64,000 nt of DNA, taken from contig NZ_JASHKB010000002.1 of NCBI RefSeq assembly GCF_030732865.1, positions 1-64,000 on the forward strand. The letters are read 5' to 3'. The position numbers and the translations under genes are program-made. Each line of letters opens with the position of its first letter. Within the stretch, counting starts at the first letter, position 1. Positions 1-8,783 of this stretch are shown in pieces. This DNA comes from Roseitalea sp. MMSF_3546 (GTDB taxonomy: Bacteria; Pseudomonadota; Alphaproteobacteria; Rhizobiales; Rhizobiaceae). The notes beneath the pieces are model-generated. The model searched no databases. It saw nothing but the letters and a program-made list of their open reading frames with translations, and had not been told where the DNA came from.

Positions 1-2
1 AT

Positions 3-218
3 GCCGGCTCCGCCGTCGGCGCGCTGCGCCGTCTCGAACAACTCATCCAGGAAGCCGTCGTCACCGTCCCGCGCGCGTTGATCGCAGAGACCATCGATCT
101 CGTCGCCGTGCTTTCCGGCCGCGGCGCGGATCGGCGCCTCGCCGAACTCGCCCGCGTCACCGGCCTCAATTCCCAAGGCGATTACGCGCTCAGCCCCACA
201 GAAGGAGACCCTCAGTGA
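3..218 (+). CDS. trbB: TrbB conjugal transfer ATPase, C-terminal fragment
   Basis: The reading frame is open from the window edge and stops with TGA at 216-218. It gives about 71 residues beginning AGSAVGALRRLEQL and containing VPRALIAETIDLVAVLSGRG, which I recognise as the C-terminal end of the P-type/VirB11-like secretion ATPase TrbB. The ATPase core lies off the left edge. The stop overlaps the GTG start of trbC (215), the same coupling seen through the rest of the operon. The identification comes from this C-terminal pattern plus its position directly before trbC. Confidence 0.82.
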   Translation, partial: AGSAVGALRRLEQLIQEAVVTVPRALIAETIDLVAVLSGRGADRRLAELARVTGLNSQGDYALSPTEGDPQ

Positions 219-544
219 CCAGAATATCCATCCTCTATCCGCGCTGGCCCTATTATCTGACAGCGCTCGCGCTCGGCATCCTGATCGCGGACCCGGCTTA
301 CGCGGCCGGCTCCGGCATGCCCTGGGAGGAGCCGCTACAGGCGATCCTCGAATCCATCGAGGGACCTGTCGCCAAGATCGTCGCCGTGATCATCATTATC
401 ATCACCGGACTGACGCTCGCCTTCGGCGATTCCAGCGGCGGCTTCCGCCGGCTGGTGCAGATCGTCTTCGGCATCTCGATCGCCTTCGCGGCTTCGTCCT
501 TCTTCCTGACCTTTTTCGACTTCGGCGGCGGGGCGCTGGTCTAA
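215..544 (+). CDS. trbC: TrbC, VirB2-type conjugative pilin
   Basis: This 109-residue protein starts with GTG, overlapping the trbB stop. Residues 1-30 form a signal sequence ending AYA, followed by two long hydrophobic segments (about 50-70 and 78-105), the layout of a TrbC/VirB2 pilin precursor. The mature pilin would be inserted in the inner membrane and polymerised into the conjugative pilus by the Trb type IV secretion machine. Its TAA stop overlaps the trbD ATG. The family call is based on size, topology and the strict trbB-C-D-E order. Confidence 0.85.
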   Translation: MTRISILYPRWPYYLTALALGILIADPAYAAGSGMPWEEPLQAILESIEGPVAKIVAVIIIIITGLTLAFGDSSGGFRRLVQIVFGISIAFAASSFFLTFFDFGGGALV

Positions 545-813
545 TGCAGGAGGGCGCCGACATCCCCGGCTTCACCGCGCCGGTCCACCGGGCACTGATC
601 GAACCGATCCTGCTCGGCGGGGCGCCGCGGGCGATCGCCATCGCCAACGGCACGCTCGCAGCCGCCGTCGGCCTGGGCCTGCGGCTCTGGATCGTCGGCC
701 TGTTGCTCTGGCTGATCGGGCATCTCTTGGCCGTCTGGGCCGCCAGGCGTGACCCGGACATCGTCGACGTCACGCGCCGGCATCTGCGCTTCCCGACCTG
801 GTTTGAGGCGTGA
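544..813 (+). CDS. trbD: TrbD, VirB3-like inner-membrane protein
   Basis: This 89-residue protein has the family N-terminus (GFTAPVHRALIEPILLGGAPR) and a hydrophobic stretch at roughly 30-65 followed by a charged C-terminus. TrbD/VirB3 proteins sit in the inner membrane and work with the TrbE/VirB4 ATPase. It begins inside the trbC stop (TAATG) and ends 4 nt before the trbE ATG at 818, so it is translationally coupled on both sides. Confidence 0.88.
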   Translation: MQEGADIPGFTAPVHRALIEPILLGGAPRAIAIANGTLAAAVGLGLRLWIVGLLLWLIGHLLAVWAARRDPDIVDVTRRHLRFPTWFEA

Positions 814-817
814 GCCG

Positions 818-3256
818 ATGATGCGCCTCGCCGAATACCACTCCAAAGCCTCCAAGCTCGCCGACTTCCTCCCCTGGGCCGCGCTGATCGCGCCCGGCGT
901 CGTCCTCAACAAGGACGGCAGTCTTCAGCGCACGGCGCAGTTTCGCGGTCCCGATCTCGACTCGGCGACGCCCGCCGAGCTGGTGGCGACCGCCGGTCGC
1001 CTCAATAGCGCGTTCCGACGGCTCGGATCGGGCTGGGCGGTGTTCGTCGAAGCGCAACGGCTCCCGGCGCGGGATTATCCGCTCTCGGAGTTTCCCGATC
1101 CGGTCTCGGCCTTGGTCGACGCCGAACGACGGGCGCAGTTTGAAGAAGCCGGTTCGCATTTCGAGAGCGTCTATTTCCTGACGCTCGTCTGGATGCCGCC
1201 GGCCGACGATACGAGCCGCGCCGAGCGCTGGCTCTATGAGGGCGCCGAGGACGGCGGCGCCGATCCGCGCGAGCACCTCACGAGCTTCATCGGCCGCACG
1301 GACAGCCTCTTGGGCCTGCTCGACGGCTTCATGCCGGCGGCGGCCTGGCTATCCGATGAGGAGACGCTGACCTATCTGCATTCGACGATCTCGACGCACC
1401 GCCAGCGCGTGCGCGTCCCCGAGACACCCATGTATCTCGACGCGTCTCTCGCCGACTGCGGCCTCGTCGGTGGTCTGGCGCCGCGACTGGGCGAGGTTCA
1501 TCTCAAGACGCTGACGATCGTCGGGTTCCCGACGGCGACCTGGCCGGGCCTGCTCGACGAGCTCAACGGTCAGGCCTTCGAATATCGCTGGGCGACCCGC
1601 GCCATCTGTCTCGACAAGACCGATGCTGCCAAACTCTTCACCCGCATCCGCCGTCAATGGTTCGCCAAGCGAAAGGGCATCGCCGCGATCCTCAAGGAGG
1701 TGATGACCAACGAAGCCTCGACGCTGATGGATTCCGATGCCGCGAACAAGGCGGTCGACGCGGACGAAGCCTTGCAGGAGTTAGGCTCGGACATGGTCGG
1801 CGCGGCCTACGTCACCGCCACCGTGACGGTGTGGGATGAGGACGAGCGCCGCGCCGAAGCGAAGCTGAAAACCGTCGAGAAGATCGTCCAGGGTCGTGAC
1901 TTCACCTGCATGGCGGAGACCCTGAACGCCGTCGAAGCCTGGCTCGGATCGCTACCCGGCCACCTTTACGCCAATGTCCGCCAGCCGCCGATCTCGACCC
2001 TGAACCTCGCCCACATGATCCCGCTCTCGGCGGTCTGGGCCGGGCCGGCGCGCAACGACCATCTCGACGGCCCGCCGCTCTTCTTCGCCGATACGGAGGG
2101 CTCGACGCCGTTCCGTTTCTCCACCCATGTCGGCGATGTCGGCCATATGCTGATCGTCGGACCGACCGGCACGGGCAAGAGCGTACTCCTGGCGCTCATG
2201 GCATTGCAGTTTCGCCGCTATGCGGGCGCCCAAGTCTTCGCATTCGATTTCGGCGGCTCGATCCGCTGCGCGACGCTCGCCATGGGCGGCGACTTCGAAG
2301 ATCTCGCAGGGGCGCTTTCGGATGCCGAGGATGCGGTCTCGCTGCAGCCGCTCGCCCGGATCGACGACACGACCGAACGGAGTTGGGCGCAGGACTGGCT
2401 CGCGGGTCTGCTCGGGCGCGAAGGTGTCGCGATCGACCCGACCGCCAAAGATCACCTCTGGTCGGCGCTCACCTCACTCGCTTCGGCACCAGTCGAGGAA
2501 CGCACGCTCACCGGCCTGTCTGTGCTCCTCCAATCACAGGAGCTCAAGCGCGCACTGCAACCCTATTGCATCGGCGGGCCCTTCGGTCGGCTGCTCGACG
2601 CCGAGCATGAGGCATTGGGCGCCGCCGATGTGCAGGCCTTCGAGACGGAAGGCTTGATCGGCACGGCCGCCGCGCCGGCCGTGCTCGCCTATCTCTTCCA
2701 CCGCATCGAAGGTCGTCTCGACGGACGGCCGAGCCTGATCGTCGTCGATGAGGGTTGGCTCGCCCTCGATGACGCGACCTTTGGCGGCCAGCTCAAGGAA
2801 TGGCTGAAGACGCTGCGCAAAAAGAACGCCAGCGTCGTCTTCGCCACCCAGTCGCTCTCCGACGTGGACGGATCGAATATCGCTCCGGCGATCATCGAGA
2901 GCTGCCCGACGCGGGTTTTCCTGCCCAACGAACGCGCATTCGAACCGCAGATCGCGGCCATCTACCGGCGTTTCGGCCTCAACGACCGGCAGATCGAGAT
3001 CCTCGCCCGCGCGACGCCGAAGCGCGACTACTACGCCCAATCCCGGCGCGGCAACCGGTTGTTCGAGCTGGGCCTCGGCGAGGTCGCGCTCGCCTTCACC
3101 GCCGCCTCGTCAAAGACCGATCACGCCGCCATCACCGAAGTGCTCGCCGAGCATGGGCCGGACGGCTTCGCCGCGGCCTGGCTCCAGCACCGCGGCCTGC
3201 AATGGGCCGCCGACCTTCTCAATCCCCCAGCACAGGAGACCTCAGATGATCCGTAA
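818..3256 (+). CDS. trbE: TrbE, VirB4-type conjugal transfer ATPase
   Basis: This 812-residue VirB4/TrbE ATPase energises pilus assembly and DNA transfer at the inner membrane. A Walker A motif GPTGTGKS is at residues 448-455 and a Walker B region SLIVVDEGWLAL at about 640, followed by the ATQSLSD segment typical of the family. The open frame extends upstream to 749, but the ATG at 818 (MMRLAEYHSKASKLADFLPW) is preferred because it matches the usual TrbE N-terminus and follows the trbD stop closely. The 3' end overlaps trbJ by 11 nt. Confidence 0.95.
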   Translation: MMRLAEYHSKASKLADFLPWAALIAPGVVLNKDGSLQRTAQFRGPDLDSATPAELVATAGRLNSAFRRLGSGWAVFVEAQRLPARDYPLSEFPDPVSALVDAERRAQFEEAGSHFESVYFLTLVWMPPADDTSRAERWLYEGAEDGGADPREHLTSFIGRTDSLLGLLDGFMPAAAWLSDEETLTYLHSTISTHRQRVRVPETPMYLDASLADCGLVGGLAPRLGEVHLKTLTIVGFPTATWPGLLDELNGQAFEYRWATRAICLDKTDAAKLFTRIRRQWFAKRKGIAAILKEVMTNEASTLMDSDAANKAVDADEALQELGSDMVGAAYVTATVTVWDEDERRAEAKLKTVEKIVQGRDFTCMAETLNAVEAWLGSLPGHLYANVRQPPISTLNLAHMIPLSAVWAGPARNDHLDGPPLFFADTEGSTPFRFSTHVGDVGHMLIVGPTGTGKSVLLALMALQFRRYAGAQVFAFDFGGSIRCATLAMGGDFEDLAGALSDAEDAVSLQPLARIDDTTERSWAQDWLAGLLGREGVAIDPTAKDHLWSALTSLASAPVEERTLTGLSVLLQSQELKRALQPYCIGGPFGRLLDAEHEALGAADVQAFETEGLIGTAAAPAVLAYLFHRIEGRLDGRPSLIVVDEGWLALDDATFGGQLKEWLKTLRKKNASVVFATQSLSDVDGSNIAPAIIESCPTRVFLPNERAFEPQIAAIYRRFGLNDRQIEILARATPKRDYYAQSRRGNRLFELGLGEVALAFTAASSKTDHAAITEVLAEHGPDGFAAAWLQHRGLQWAADLLNPPAQETSDDP

Positions 3257-4022
3257 ACCTCTGCGCAGCGCCCTTGTCGCCGCCACCCTGATGACGTCGG
3301 CTGTCATCGGCGCAGCGACAATCACCGCGCCACCGGCCCACGCCTTCTTCGGCGGCGGGTTTGGCGGCATCGTCTACGACCCGACGAACCACGCCGAGAA
3401 CCTGCTGACCGCCGCACGCGCGCTGGAGCAGATCAACAACCAGATCGCCCAGCTCCAGAACGAGGCGCAGATGCTGATCAACCAGGCGCGCAATCTCGCG
3501 AGCCTGCCGCATTCGTCTCTCGGGCAACTGCAAGCGTCCGTACAGCGCACGCAGCAACTTCTTTCTGAAGCCCAGCGGATTGCCCATGCGGTCGCCGACA
3601 TCGAGCAGGCCTTTACACAAGACTATGGCGAGGCGGCCGGAACGGGCGATTTCGCCGCGCGGGTTACGGGCGCGCGCGAGCGCTGGCGGACTTCGATCGC
3701 CGGTTTCGAGGACGCCTTGCGCGTGCAGGCCGGCGTCGTCGGCAACATCGAGAGCGCGCGCGCCGAGATGCAGACGCTCGTCGCCCAGAGCCAGGGCGCG
3801 ACCGGCGCGTTGCAGGCCGCGCAGGCCGGCAATCAACTCCTCGCCCTGCAATCGACCCAGATGGCGGACCTGACCGCCGCCATCGCGGCTCAGAACCGCG
3901 CCCAGGCCCTCGACGCCGCACGGCGCGCGTCGGCCGAGGCCCAAGCGCGCGAGAATCTCAGCCAGTTCCTCGATTACGGTACGGGCTACGAGCCCACGAC
4001 CGTGCGGATGTTCGGGGGCTGA
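3246..4022 (+). CDS. trbJ: TrbJ, VirB5-like secreted pilus component
   Basis: This 258-residue protein has a Sec signal peptide ending PPAHA at about residue 33. Mature TrbJ starts FFGGGFGGIVYDPTNHAENL, which is the characteristic N-terminus, followed by a Gln/Ala-rich helical body (ALEQINNQIAQLQNEAQML and a second coiled region near 190-240). VirB5/TrbJ proteins are periplasmic or surface components of the mating pilus. The frame is open upstream to 3153, but the ATG at 3246 gives an intact signal peptide and overlaps the trbE end. Confidence 0.93.
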   Translation: MIRKPLRSALVAATLMTSAVIGAATITAPPAHAFFGGGFGGIVYDPTNHAENLLTAARALEQINNQIAQLQNEAQMLINQARNLASLPHSSLGQLQASVQRTQQLLSEAQRIAHAVADIEQAFTQDYGEAAGTGDFAARVTGARERWRTSIAGFEDALRVQAGVVGNIESARAEMQTLVAQSQGATGALQAAQAGNQLLALQSTQMADLTAAIAAQNRAQALDAARRASAEAQARENLSQFLDYGTGYEPTTVRMFGG

Positions 4023-4024
4023 GG

Positions 4025-4303
4025 ATGCGCGTCGGCCCAGATACGATCCCGCGACTGATCGCCATCGGCATGGGCGGGATCGCGGCGCTCATGGCCGCGA
4101 TCGAACTCACCGACAGCGCGACGCCGCCATCCGGTCGGGCGCCAGCGACGCTCGAAGGCGATCCGCTGCGCGCGGAACTCATGCGCTGCCGGACCATCAC
4201 GCCGGAAGAGCTCGCGGCCGACGCGGCGTGTCAGGCGGCGTGGGCGGAGAATCGTCGCCAGTTCTTCGGTCCCGGCGGCGACACTTCGGGCGAGGTCGAG
4301 TGA
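4025..4303 (+). CDS. TrbK-alt, putative entry-exclusion protein
   Basis: This 92-residue protein starts 2 nt after trbJ. A hydrophobic N-terminal helix (about residues 10-30) is followed by a soluble tail with the pattern LMRCRTITPEELAADAACQAAWAENRRQFF, of which two Cys flank the core. This is the TrbK-alt family found between trbJ and trbL in integrative elements. Annotated homologues are assigned to entry exclusion mainly by position, so the role is inferred rather than shown here. Confidence 0.8.
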   Translation: MRVGPDTIPRLIAIGMGGIAALMAAIELTDSATPPSGRAPATLEGDPLRAELMRCRTITPEELAADAACQAAWAENRRQFFGPGGDTSGEVE

Positions 4304-4304
4304 C

Positions 4305-5600
4305 ATGGACGGCGTCGGCGTCATCGACCGCTTCTTGGACGTTTTCACGTCTTACATCGACTCAGGTTTCGGACTGCTCGGCGGCGACGTCGCCTTCCTC
4401 GCGACGACGCTGATCGTCATAGACGTCACGCTCGCTGCGCTGTTCTGGGCCTGGGGCGCGGATGACGACATCATCGCCCGCCTCGTCAAGAAGACGCTCT
4501 TCGTCGGCATCTTCGCCTTCATCATCGGCAACTGGAACGCGCTCGCGCGCATCGTCTTCGAGAGCTTCGCCGGTTTGGGGCTGATCGCCTCAGGCGGCAG
4601 TATCTCCGCTGGCGAACTACTCCAGCCGGGCCGTATCGCGCAGGTCGGGCTCGACGCAGGACGGCCGCTGCTCGAAGCGATCGGCGAGCTCATGGGCTTC
4701 GTCTCCTTCTTCGAGAACTTCATCCAGATCGCGATCCTCATGTTCGCCTGGGTGATCGTGCTGCTCTCCTTCTTCATCCTCGCGATCCAGCTCTTCGTCA
4801 CCCTGATCGAGTTCAAACTGGCGACGCTCGCCGGCTTCGTGCTCGTGCCCTTCGGGCTGTTCGGCAAAACCGCCTTTATGGCCGAGCGGGTGCTCGGTCT
4901 CGTCATCTCCTCGGGCGTCAAGGTGCTGGTGCTCGCGGTCATCGTGGGGATCGGCTCGACCATCTTTGGCGAGTTCACCGCCGGCTTCAGCGGCGAGCCG
5001 ACCATCGAAGACGCCATGGCCGTCGTGCTCGCCGCGCTCTCACTGCTGGCGCTCGGCATCTTCGGCCCCGGCATCGCCAACGGCATCGTCTCCGGAGGGC
5101 CGCAGCTCGGCGCGGGTGCCGCGGTGGGCACGGGTCTCGCAGCGGGCGGTCTCGCCGTGGGCGGGGCCATGGCGGGCGGCATGGCCGCCGGCGCCGTTGG
5201 AGCAGGCGCGCGTGGCGCGGCCTCCGTCGCTGGCGGCGCTTCCACCGCCTACCGCCTCGGCAGTTCGGGTGCTGGCGGCGGTGCATCCGGTGTCGCCGCC
5301 GGGATCGCGAATGCCGGCAAGGCCGGGATGAGCGCGGCGGGAAGTCCGTTACGCAAGGCCGCCGGCGCGATGAAGGAGAGCTATCAAAGCGGATCGCGCG
5401 CCGCGTTCACCGCGACCGGCGGCAAGTTCTCGAACACGCCGGACATGCCAGCGGCCGCAAATGACGGCCCGCCTGCCTGGGCGCAGCGCCTCCGGCGCCA
5501 GCAAACCCTCAATCACGGCGTCGCAACGGCCGCCCATGTCGTCCGCTCCGGCGATCATGGCGGCGGCGGAACGTCGGTCAGCCTCTCGGAGAAACCATGA
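4305..5600 (+). CDS. trbL: TrbL, VirB6-like polytopic channel protein
   Basis: This 431-residue protein begins 1 nt after the preceding gene. Residues 1-270 hold about six hydrophobic segments, including the conserved LIEFKLATLAGFVLVPFGLF region, and the C-terminal 150 residues are Gly/Ala-rich and probably disordered and cytoplasmic. TrbL/VirB6 forms part of the inner-membrane translocation channel. The 3' end overlaps trbF by 4 nt (ATGA). Confidence 0.93.
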   Translation: MDGVGVIDRFLDVFTSYIDSGFGLLGGDVAFLATTLIVIDVTLAALFWAWGADDDIIARLVKKTLFVGIFAFIIGNWNALARIVFESFAGLGLIASGGSISAGELLQPGRIAQVGLDAGRPLLEAIGELMGFVSFFENFIQIAILMFAWVIVLLSFFILAIQLFVTLIEFKLATLAGFVLVPFGLFGKTAFMAERVLGLVISSGVKVLVLAVIVGIGSTIFGEFTAGFSGEPTIEDAMAVVLAALSLLALGIFGPGIANGIVSGGPQLGAGAAVGTGLAAGGLAVGGAMAGGMAAGAVGAGARGAASVAGGASTAYRLGSSGAGGGASGVAAGIANAGKAGMSAAGSPLRKAAGAMKESYQSGSRAAFTATGGKFSNTPDMPAAANDGPPAWAQRLRRQQTLNHGVATAAHVVRSGDHGGGGTSVSLSEKP

Positions 5601-6286
5601 GCCTCTTCAAACGCCCGAGCGTCCGCTACGCCACGAGCCCCGAACCGGTCACGCCCTATCAGAAGGCAGCGCAAGCCTGGGACGAACGCATCGGCTCGGC
5701 GCGGGTTCAAGCCCGCAACTGGCGCCTCATGGCCTTCTACTGTCTCGCACTCTCCGCCGGGCTCGCCGGCGCGCTGGCGTGGCAATCGACCCACGGGACC
5801 ATTGTCCCTTATGTCGTCGAGGTCGACGAGCTCGGTCAGGCCCAGGCCGTGGCGCCGGTGACCGCCGACTACCGGCCGACCGATCCGCAGATCGCCTTCC
5901 ACCTGGCGCGCTTCATCGAAAACGTCCGACAGGTCCCGGCCGACCCGATCGTGCTGCGGCAAAGCTGGCTGCGCGCCTACGACTTCACCACCGATCGCGG
6001 CGCTCTCGCGCTCAACGACTACGCCCGCGTCAACGACCCCTTCGCGCGGGTCGGCCAGACGCAGGTGTCCGTCGAGGTCTCCAGCGTCATCCGCGCCTCC
6101 GACACCAGCTTCCGCGTCGCCTGGATCGAACGCCGTTACCAAAACGGGCAACTCAGCCAGACCGAGCGCTGGACGGCGATCCTCACCATCGCGGTCCAGC
6201 CGCCCCGAGACGCGGAACGTCTGCGCAGCAATCCACTCGGCATTTTCGTTCACGCCATCAACTGGTCACGGGAGAGCGCCCAATGA
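5597..6286 (+). CDS. trbF: TrbF, VirB8-like assembly factor
   Basis: This 229-residue bitopic protein has the TrbF start (KRPSVRYATSPEPVTPYQKA), one transmembrane helix at about residues 43-66, and a periplasmic VirB8/NTF2-like domain. The domain contains the familiar stretch VEVSSVIRASDTSFRVAWIE. VirB8/TrbF nucleates the type IV secretion core complex. It overlaps trbL by 4 nt upstream and trbG by 4 nt downstream. Confidence 0.94.
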   Translation: MSLFKRPSVRYATSPEPVTPYQKAAQAWDERIGSARVQARNWRLMAFYCLALSAGLAGALAWQSTHGTIVPYVVEVDELGQAQAVAPVTADYRPTDPQIAFHLARFIENVRQVPADPIVLRQSWLRAYDFTTDRGALALNDYARVNDPFARVGQTQVSVEVSSVIRASDTSFRVAWIERRYQNGQLSQTERWTAILTIAVQPPRDAERLRSNPLGIFVHAINWSRESAQ

Positions 6287-7305
6287 AAAACAACATCCGA
6301 CACTCAGCGGCGCTTCCGGCGATCCTGCTTGCCGCGACCGCGCTGGCGGGCTGTGCGACCTTCCGCCCGCCGCAGATCGAGTATGATGAGCCGCCCATCG
6401 AGGCGACGCTTCTGCCCGAACCCGCGCGACCGGTCGAGGTAGTCGAGCGGCCCGTTCCGCTGCCGCTGCCCGGACAGCTTATGTCGGTGGAAGACGGCGG
6501 TCCGCTCCCCGAAGCCGGCGAGCCGCCCGAGCGCATCGAGGAGGCCAACGCCGCCGCCCGCATCGAACCCGTGCGCGACGGCTTCATCAACGCGGTCCAG
6601 CTCTACCCCTACAGCGCTGGGGCGCTCTATCAGGTCTACTCATCCCCCGGTCAGGTTACAGACATCGCCCTGCAGCCGGGAGAAAGCCTCGTCGGCAACG
6701 GCCCGATCGCGGCCGGCGACACCGCGCGCTGGATCATCGGCGACACGATCAGCGGCGCCGGCGATACGCAGCGCACGCACATCCTCGTCAAGCCGACCCG
6801 GCCCGACATCGTCACGAATCTCGTCATCAATACCGACCGCCGGACCTATCATCTCGAGCTTCGCGCCCATCCGAGCGCCTATATGGCTTCGGTTTCCTGG
6901 CGCTATCCGCAGGACGAATTGATCGCGCTCCGGCGGGGCAATGCCGACGCAGAGGCCGCCCTCCCAATCGGTCGCGACATCGCGCTTGATAGTCTCCGGT
7001 TCCGCTATCGCATCGAAGGCGAACGACCACCCTGGCGGCCGCGCCGCGCCTTCGACGACGGACGGCAGGTCTTCATCGAGTTCCCGCGCGGCATCGGTCA
7101 GGGCGAGATGCCCCCGCTCTTCATCATCGGACCGGAAGGCGAAGGCCAGCTCGTCAATTACCGCATCCGCCGGAACTACATCATCGTCGACCGGCTCTTC
7201 GCCGCCGCCGAACTGCGTCTCGGCGATCGTCAACAGGTGGTGCGCATCGTCCGCACCGACGGTGTGCGGCGCGCGCCCGAGCGCCATGTCGGAGCGGACT
7301 CATGA
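6283..7305 (+). CDS. trbG: TrbG, VirB9-like outer-membrane core protein (lipoprotein signal)
   Basis: This 340-residue protein begins at the ATG that overlaps the trbF stop. A lipobox LAGC at residues 21-24 predicts a lipidated Cys24. The VirB9/TrbG body includes IHVKP-like HILVKPTRPDIVTNL and the C-terminal domain ending LRLGDRQQVVRIVR. TrbG lines the outer-membrane part of the core complex with TrbI. The same frame is open far upstream through trbF, but that part has no TrbG similarity. Confidence 0.94.
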   Translation: MKNNIRHSAALPAILLAATALAGCATFRPPQIEYDEPPIEATLLPEPARPVEVVERPVPLPLPGQLMSVEDGGPLPEAGEPPERIEEANAAARIEPVRDGFINAVQLYPYSAGALYQVYSSPGQVTDIALQPGESLVGNGPIAAGDTARWIIGDTISGAGDTQRTHILVKPTRPDIVTNLVINTDRRTYHLELRAHPSAYMASVSWRYPQDELIALRRGNADAEAALPIGRDIALDSLRFRYRIEGERPPWRPRRAFDDGRQVFIEFPRGIGQGEMPPLFIIGPEGEGQLVNYRIRRNYIIVDRLFAAAELRLGDRQQVVRIVRTDGVRRAPERHVGADS

Positions 7306-8519
7306 GCGAGGCCGGCGATGGCCGGGATGAGACGGAGATCCGGGCCGGTCCGCGTCCCGAGGCGGAGATCGCGGCCGATCTGCGCCTGCACCCCGATCCG
7401 CCGCGTGTTATGCGCCTGTCGCGCAGAACCCTCGGCATTCTCGCCGCTGTCGGCGGCCTCGGCCTCGGCGCGATCCTGATTGTCGCCCTGCAGGATCCGG
7501 AGCGCGGCGATGGACCGGCGGAGCTCTTCAACACCGAACGCGTTCCGACCGCCGACGAGCTCCTGTCACTGCCGGAGGATTACAGCCAGGTCCCGCAACT
7601 CGGCCCGCCGCTCCCCGGCAAACTCGGACGCCCGGTTCTGGCGGCACGCGAGCGCGGCGAGCCCGTGCCGGCGGCGCCCGTCGCACCCGGTCCCGCCATG
7701 GACCCGGAAGAGCAGATGCGCTTGCAGGAGCAGGAAGCGGCGCGCCTCAGTCGACTGTTCCATGATGCGACCACCGCCGAGAGCGGCGGCGTCCTAGACA
7801 TCGCTACACCAACAACGCCGCAGATCGATCCGCAAACGGTGTTCCCGACGGTCGCGCAGCCAGGGTCGGAGCCGGACGCCATCGAGAGGCGCCAGGCGTT
7901 TCTTGACGAGCCCGTCGATCGCCGCACCATGAGCGCGGAACGTCTCGTGGACCCAGCAAGCCCTTACGTGCTCCAGGCCGGCGCGGTCATCCCGGCCGCG
8001 CTGGTGACCGGCCTGCGCTCCGATCTGCCCGGCCAGATCACCGCCCAAGTGACCGAGCATATCTATGACAGCCCGACCGGACGTTTCCTTTTGGTCCCCC
8101 AAGGCGCGCGGCTGATCGGCGAATATGACAGCCGGGTCGCCTTCGGCCAGCGCCGCGTGCTCCTGGTCTGGACACGGATGATCCTGCCGAATGGCCGGTC
8201 GATCACGCTGGAACGTCAGCCCGGCGCTGACGAAGCCGGATACGCCGGGCTCGAAGACGGCGTCGACTATCACTGGGGCCAGCTTCTCCGCGCCGCCGGT
8301 CTCGCCACCATCCTCAACATCGGCCTGGAATTCGGCCAGGACGAGGACGACGAGATCGCCGAGGCGATCCGCGACGGCGCCCAGGACACGGTCGGGCGCG
8401 CCGGCGACGAGATCGTCCGCCGCCAGCTCACCGTGCCGCCGACGCTGACCATCCGGCCCGGATTTCCGGTCCGGGTCATGGTCACGCGAGACCTGATCCT
8501 CGAACCCTATGAAAGCTGA
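7302..8519 (+). CDS. trbI: TrbI, VirB10-like core complex protein
   Basis: This 405-residue protein has a short cytoplasmic N-terminus, a transmembrane helix at about residues 44-66, a Pro-rich periplasmic linker and a C-terminal VirB10 domain. The VirB10 domain carries YVLQAGAVIPAALVTGLRSD, PTGRFLLVPQGARLIGEYDS and RPGFPVRVMVTRDLIL. It spans both membranes in the type IV secretion core and senses energy status in known homologues. It overlaps trbG by 4 nt and is followed 3 nt later by the DUF2274 gene. Confidence 0.95.
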   Translation: MSEAGDGRDETEIRAGPRPEAEIAADLRLHPDPPRVMRLSRRTLGILAAVGGLGLGAILIVALQDPERGDGPAELFNTERVPTADELLSLPEDYSQVPQLGPPLPGKLGRPVLAARERGEPVPAAPVAPGPAMDPEEQMRLQEQEAARLSRLFHDATTAESGGVLDIATPTTPQIDPQTVFPTVAQPGSEPDAIERRQAFLDEPVDRRTMSAERLVDPASPYVLQAGAVIPAALVTGLRSDLPGQITAQVTEHIYDSPTGRFLLVPQGARLIGEYDSRVAFGQRRVLLVWTRMILPNGRSITLERQPGADEAGYAGLEDGVDYHWGQLLRAAGLATILNIGLEFGQDEDDEIAEAIRDGAQDTVGRAGDEIVRRQLTVPPTLTIRPGFPVRVMVTRDLILEPYES

Positions 8520-8522
8520 TCG

Positions 8523-8783
8523 ATGACGAAACTGAAGCTCGGACCCATTCCAGACGACAAGCCTGTCAAGGTCGCGCTGGAGTTGCCCGCCGACGTCCAC
8601 CGCGATCTTGTCGCTTATGCCGAGGCGCTCGCCCAAGAGACCGGCCAGACTCACGAGCCCGCCAAGCTGATCGCGCCCATGCTAGCCCGCTTCATGGCGA
8701 CGGATCGGGGCTTTGCGAAGCTGCGGAAGGAGAAGAAACGGCCTTCCTTGCGTGAACCCGAGCCAGACTCACAAACCGCCTGA
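8523..8783 (+). CDS. DUF2274 family protein (trb operon 3' gene)
   Basis: This 86-residue soluble protein begins MTKLKLGPIPDDKPVKVALELPAD, the hallmark start of DUF2274. That family is usually encoded directly after trbI in integrative conjugative elements. The predicted ribbon-helix-helix-like N-terminus (KVALELPADVHRDLVAYAEAL) suggests DNA binding, but no function is known to me. Its last 92 bp overlap, tail to tail, the end of the opposing LysR gene at 8692. Confidence 0.85.
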   Translation: MTKLKLGPIPDDKPVKVALELPADVHRDLVAYAEALAQETGQTHEPAKLIAPMLARFMATDRGFAKLRKEKKRPSLREPEPDSQTA

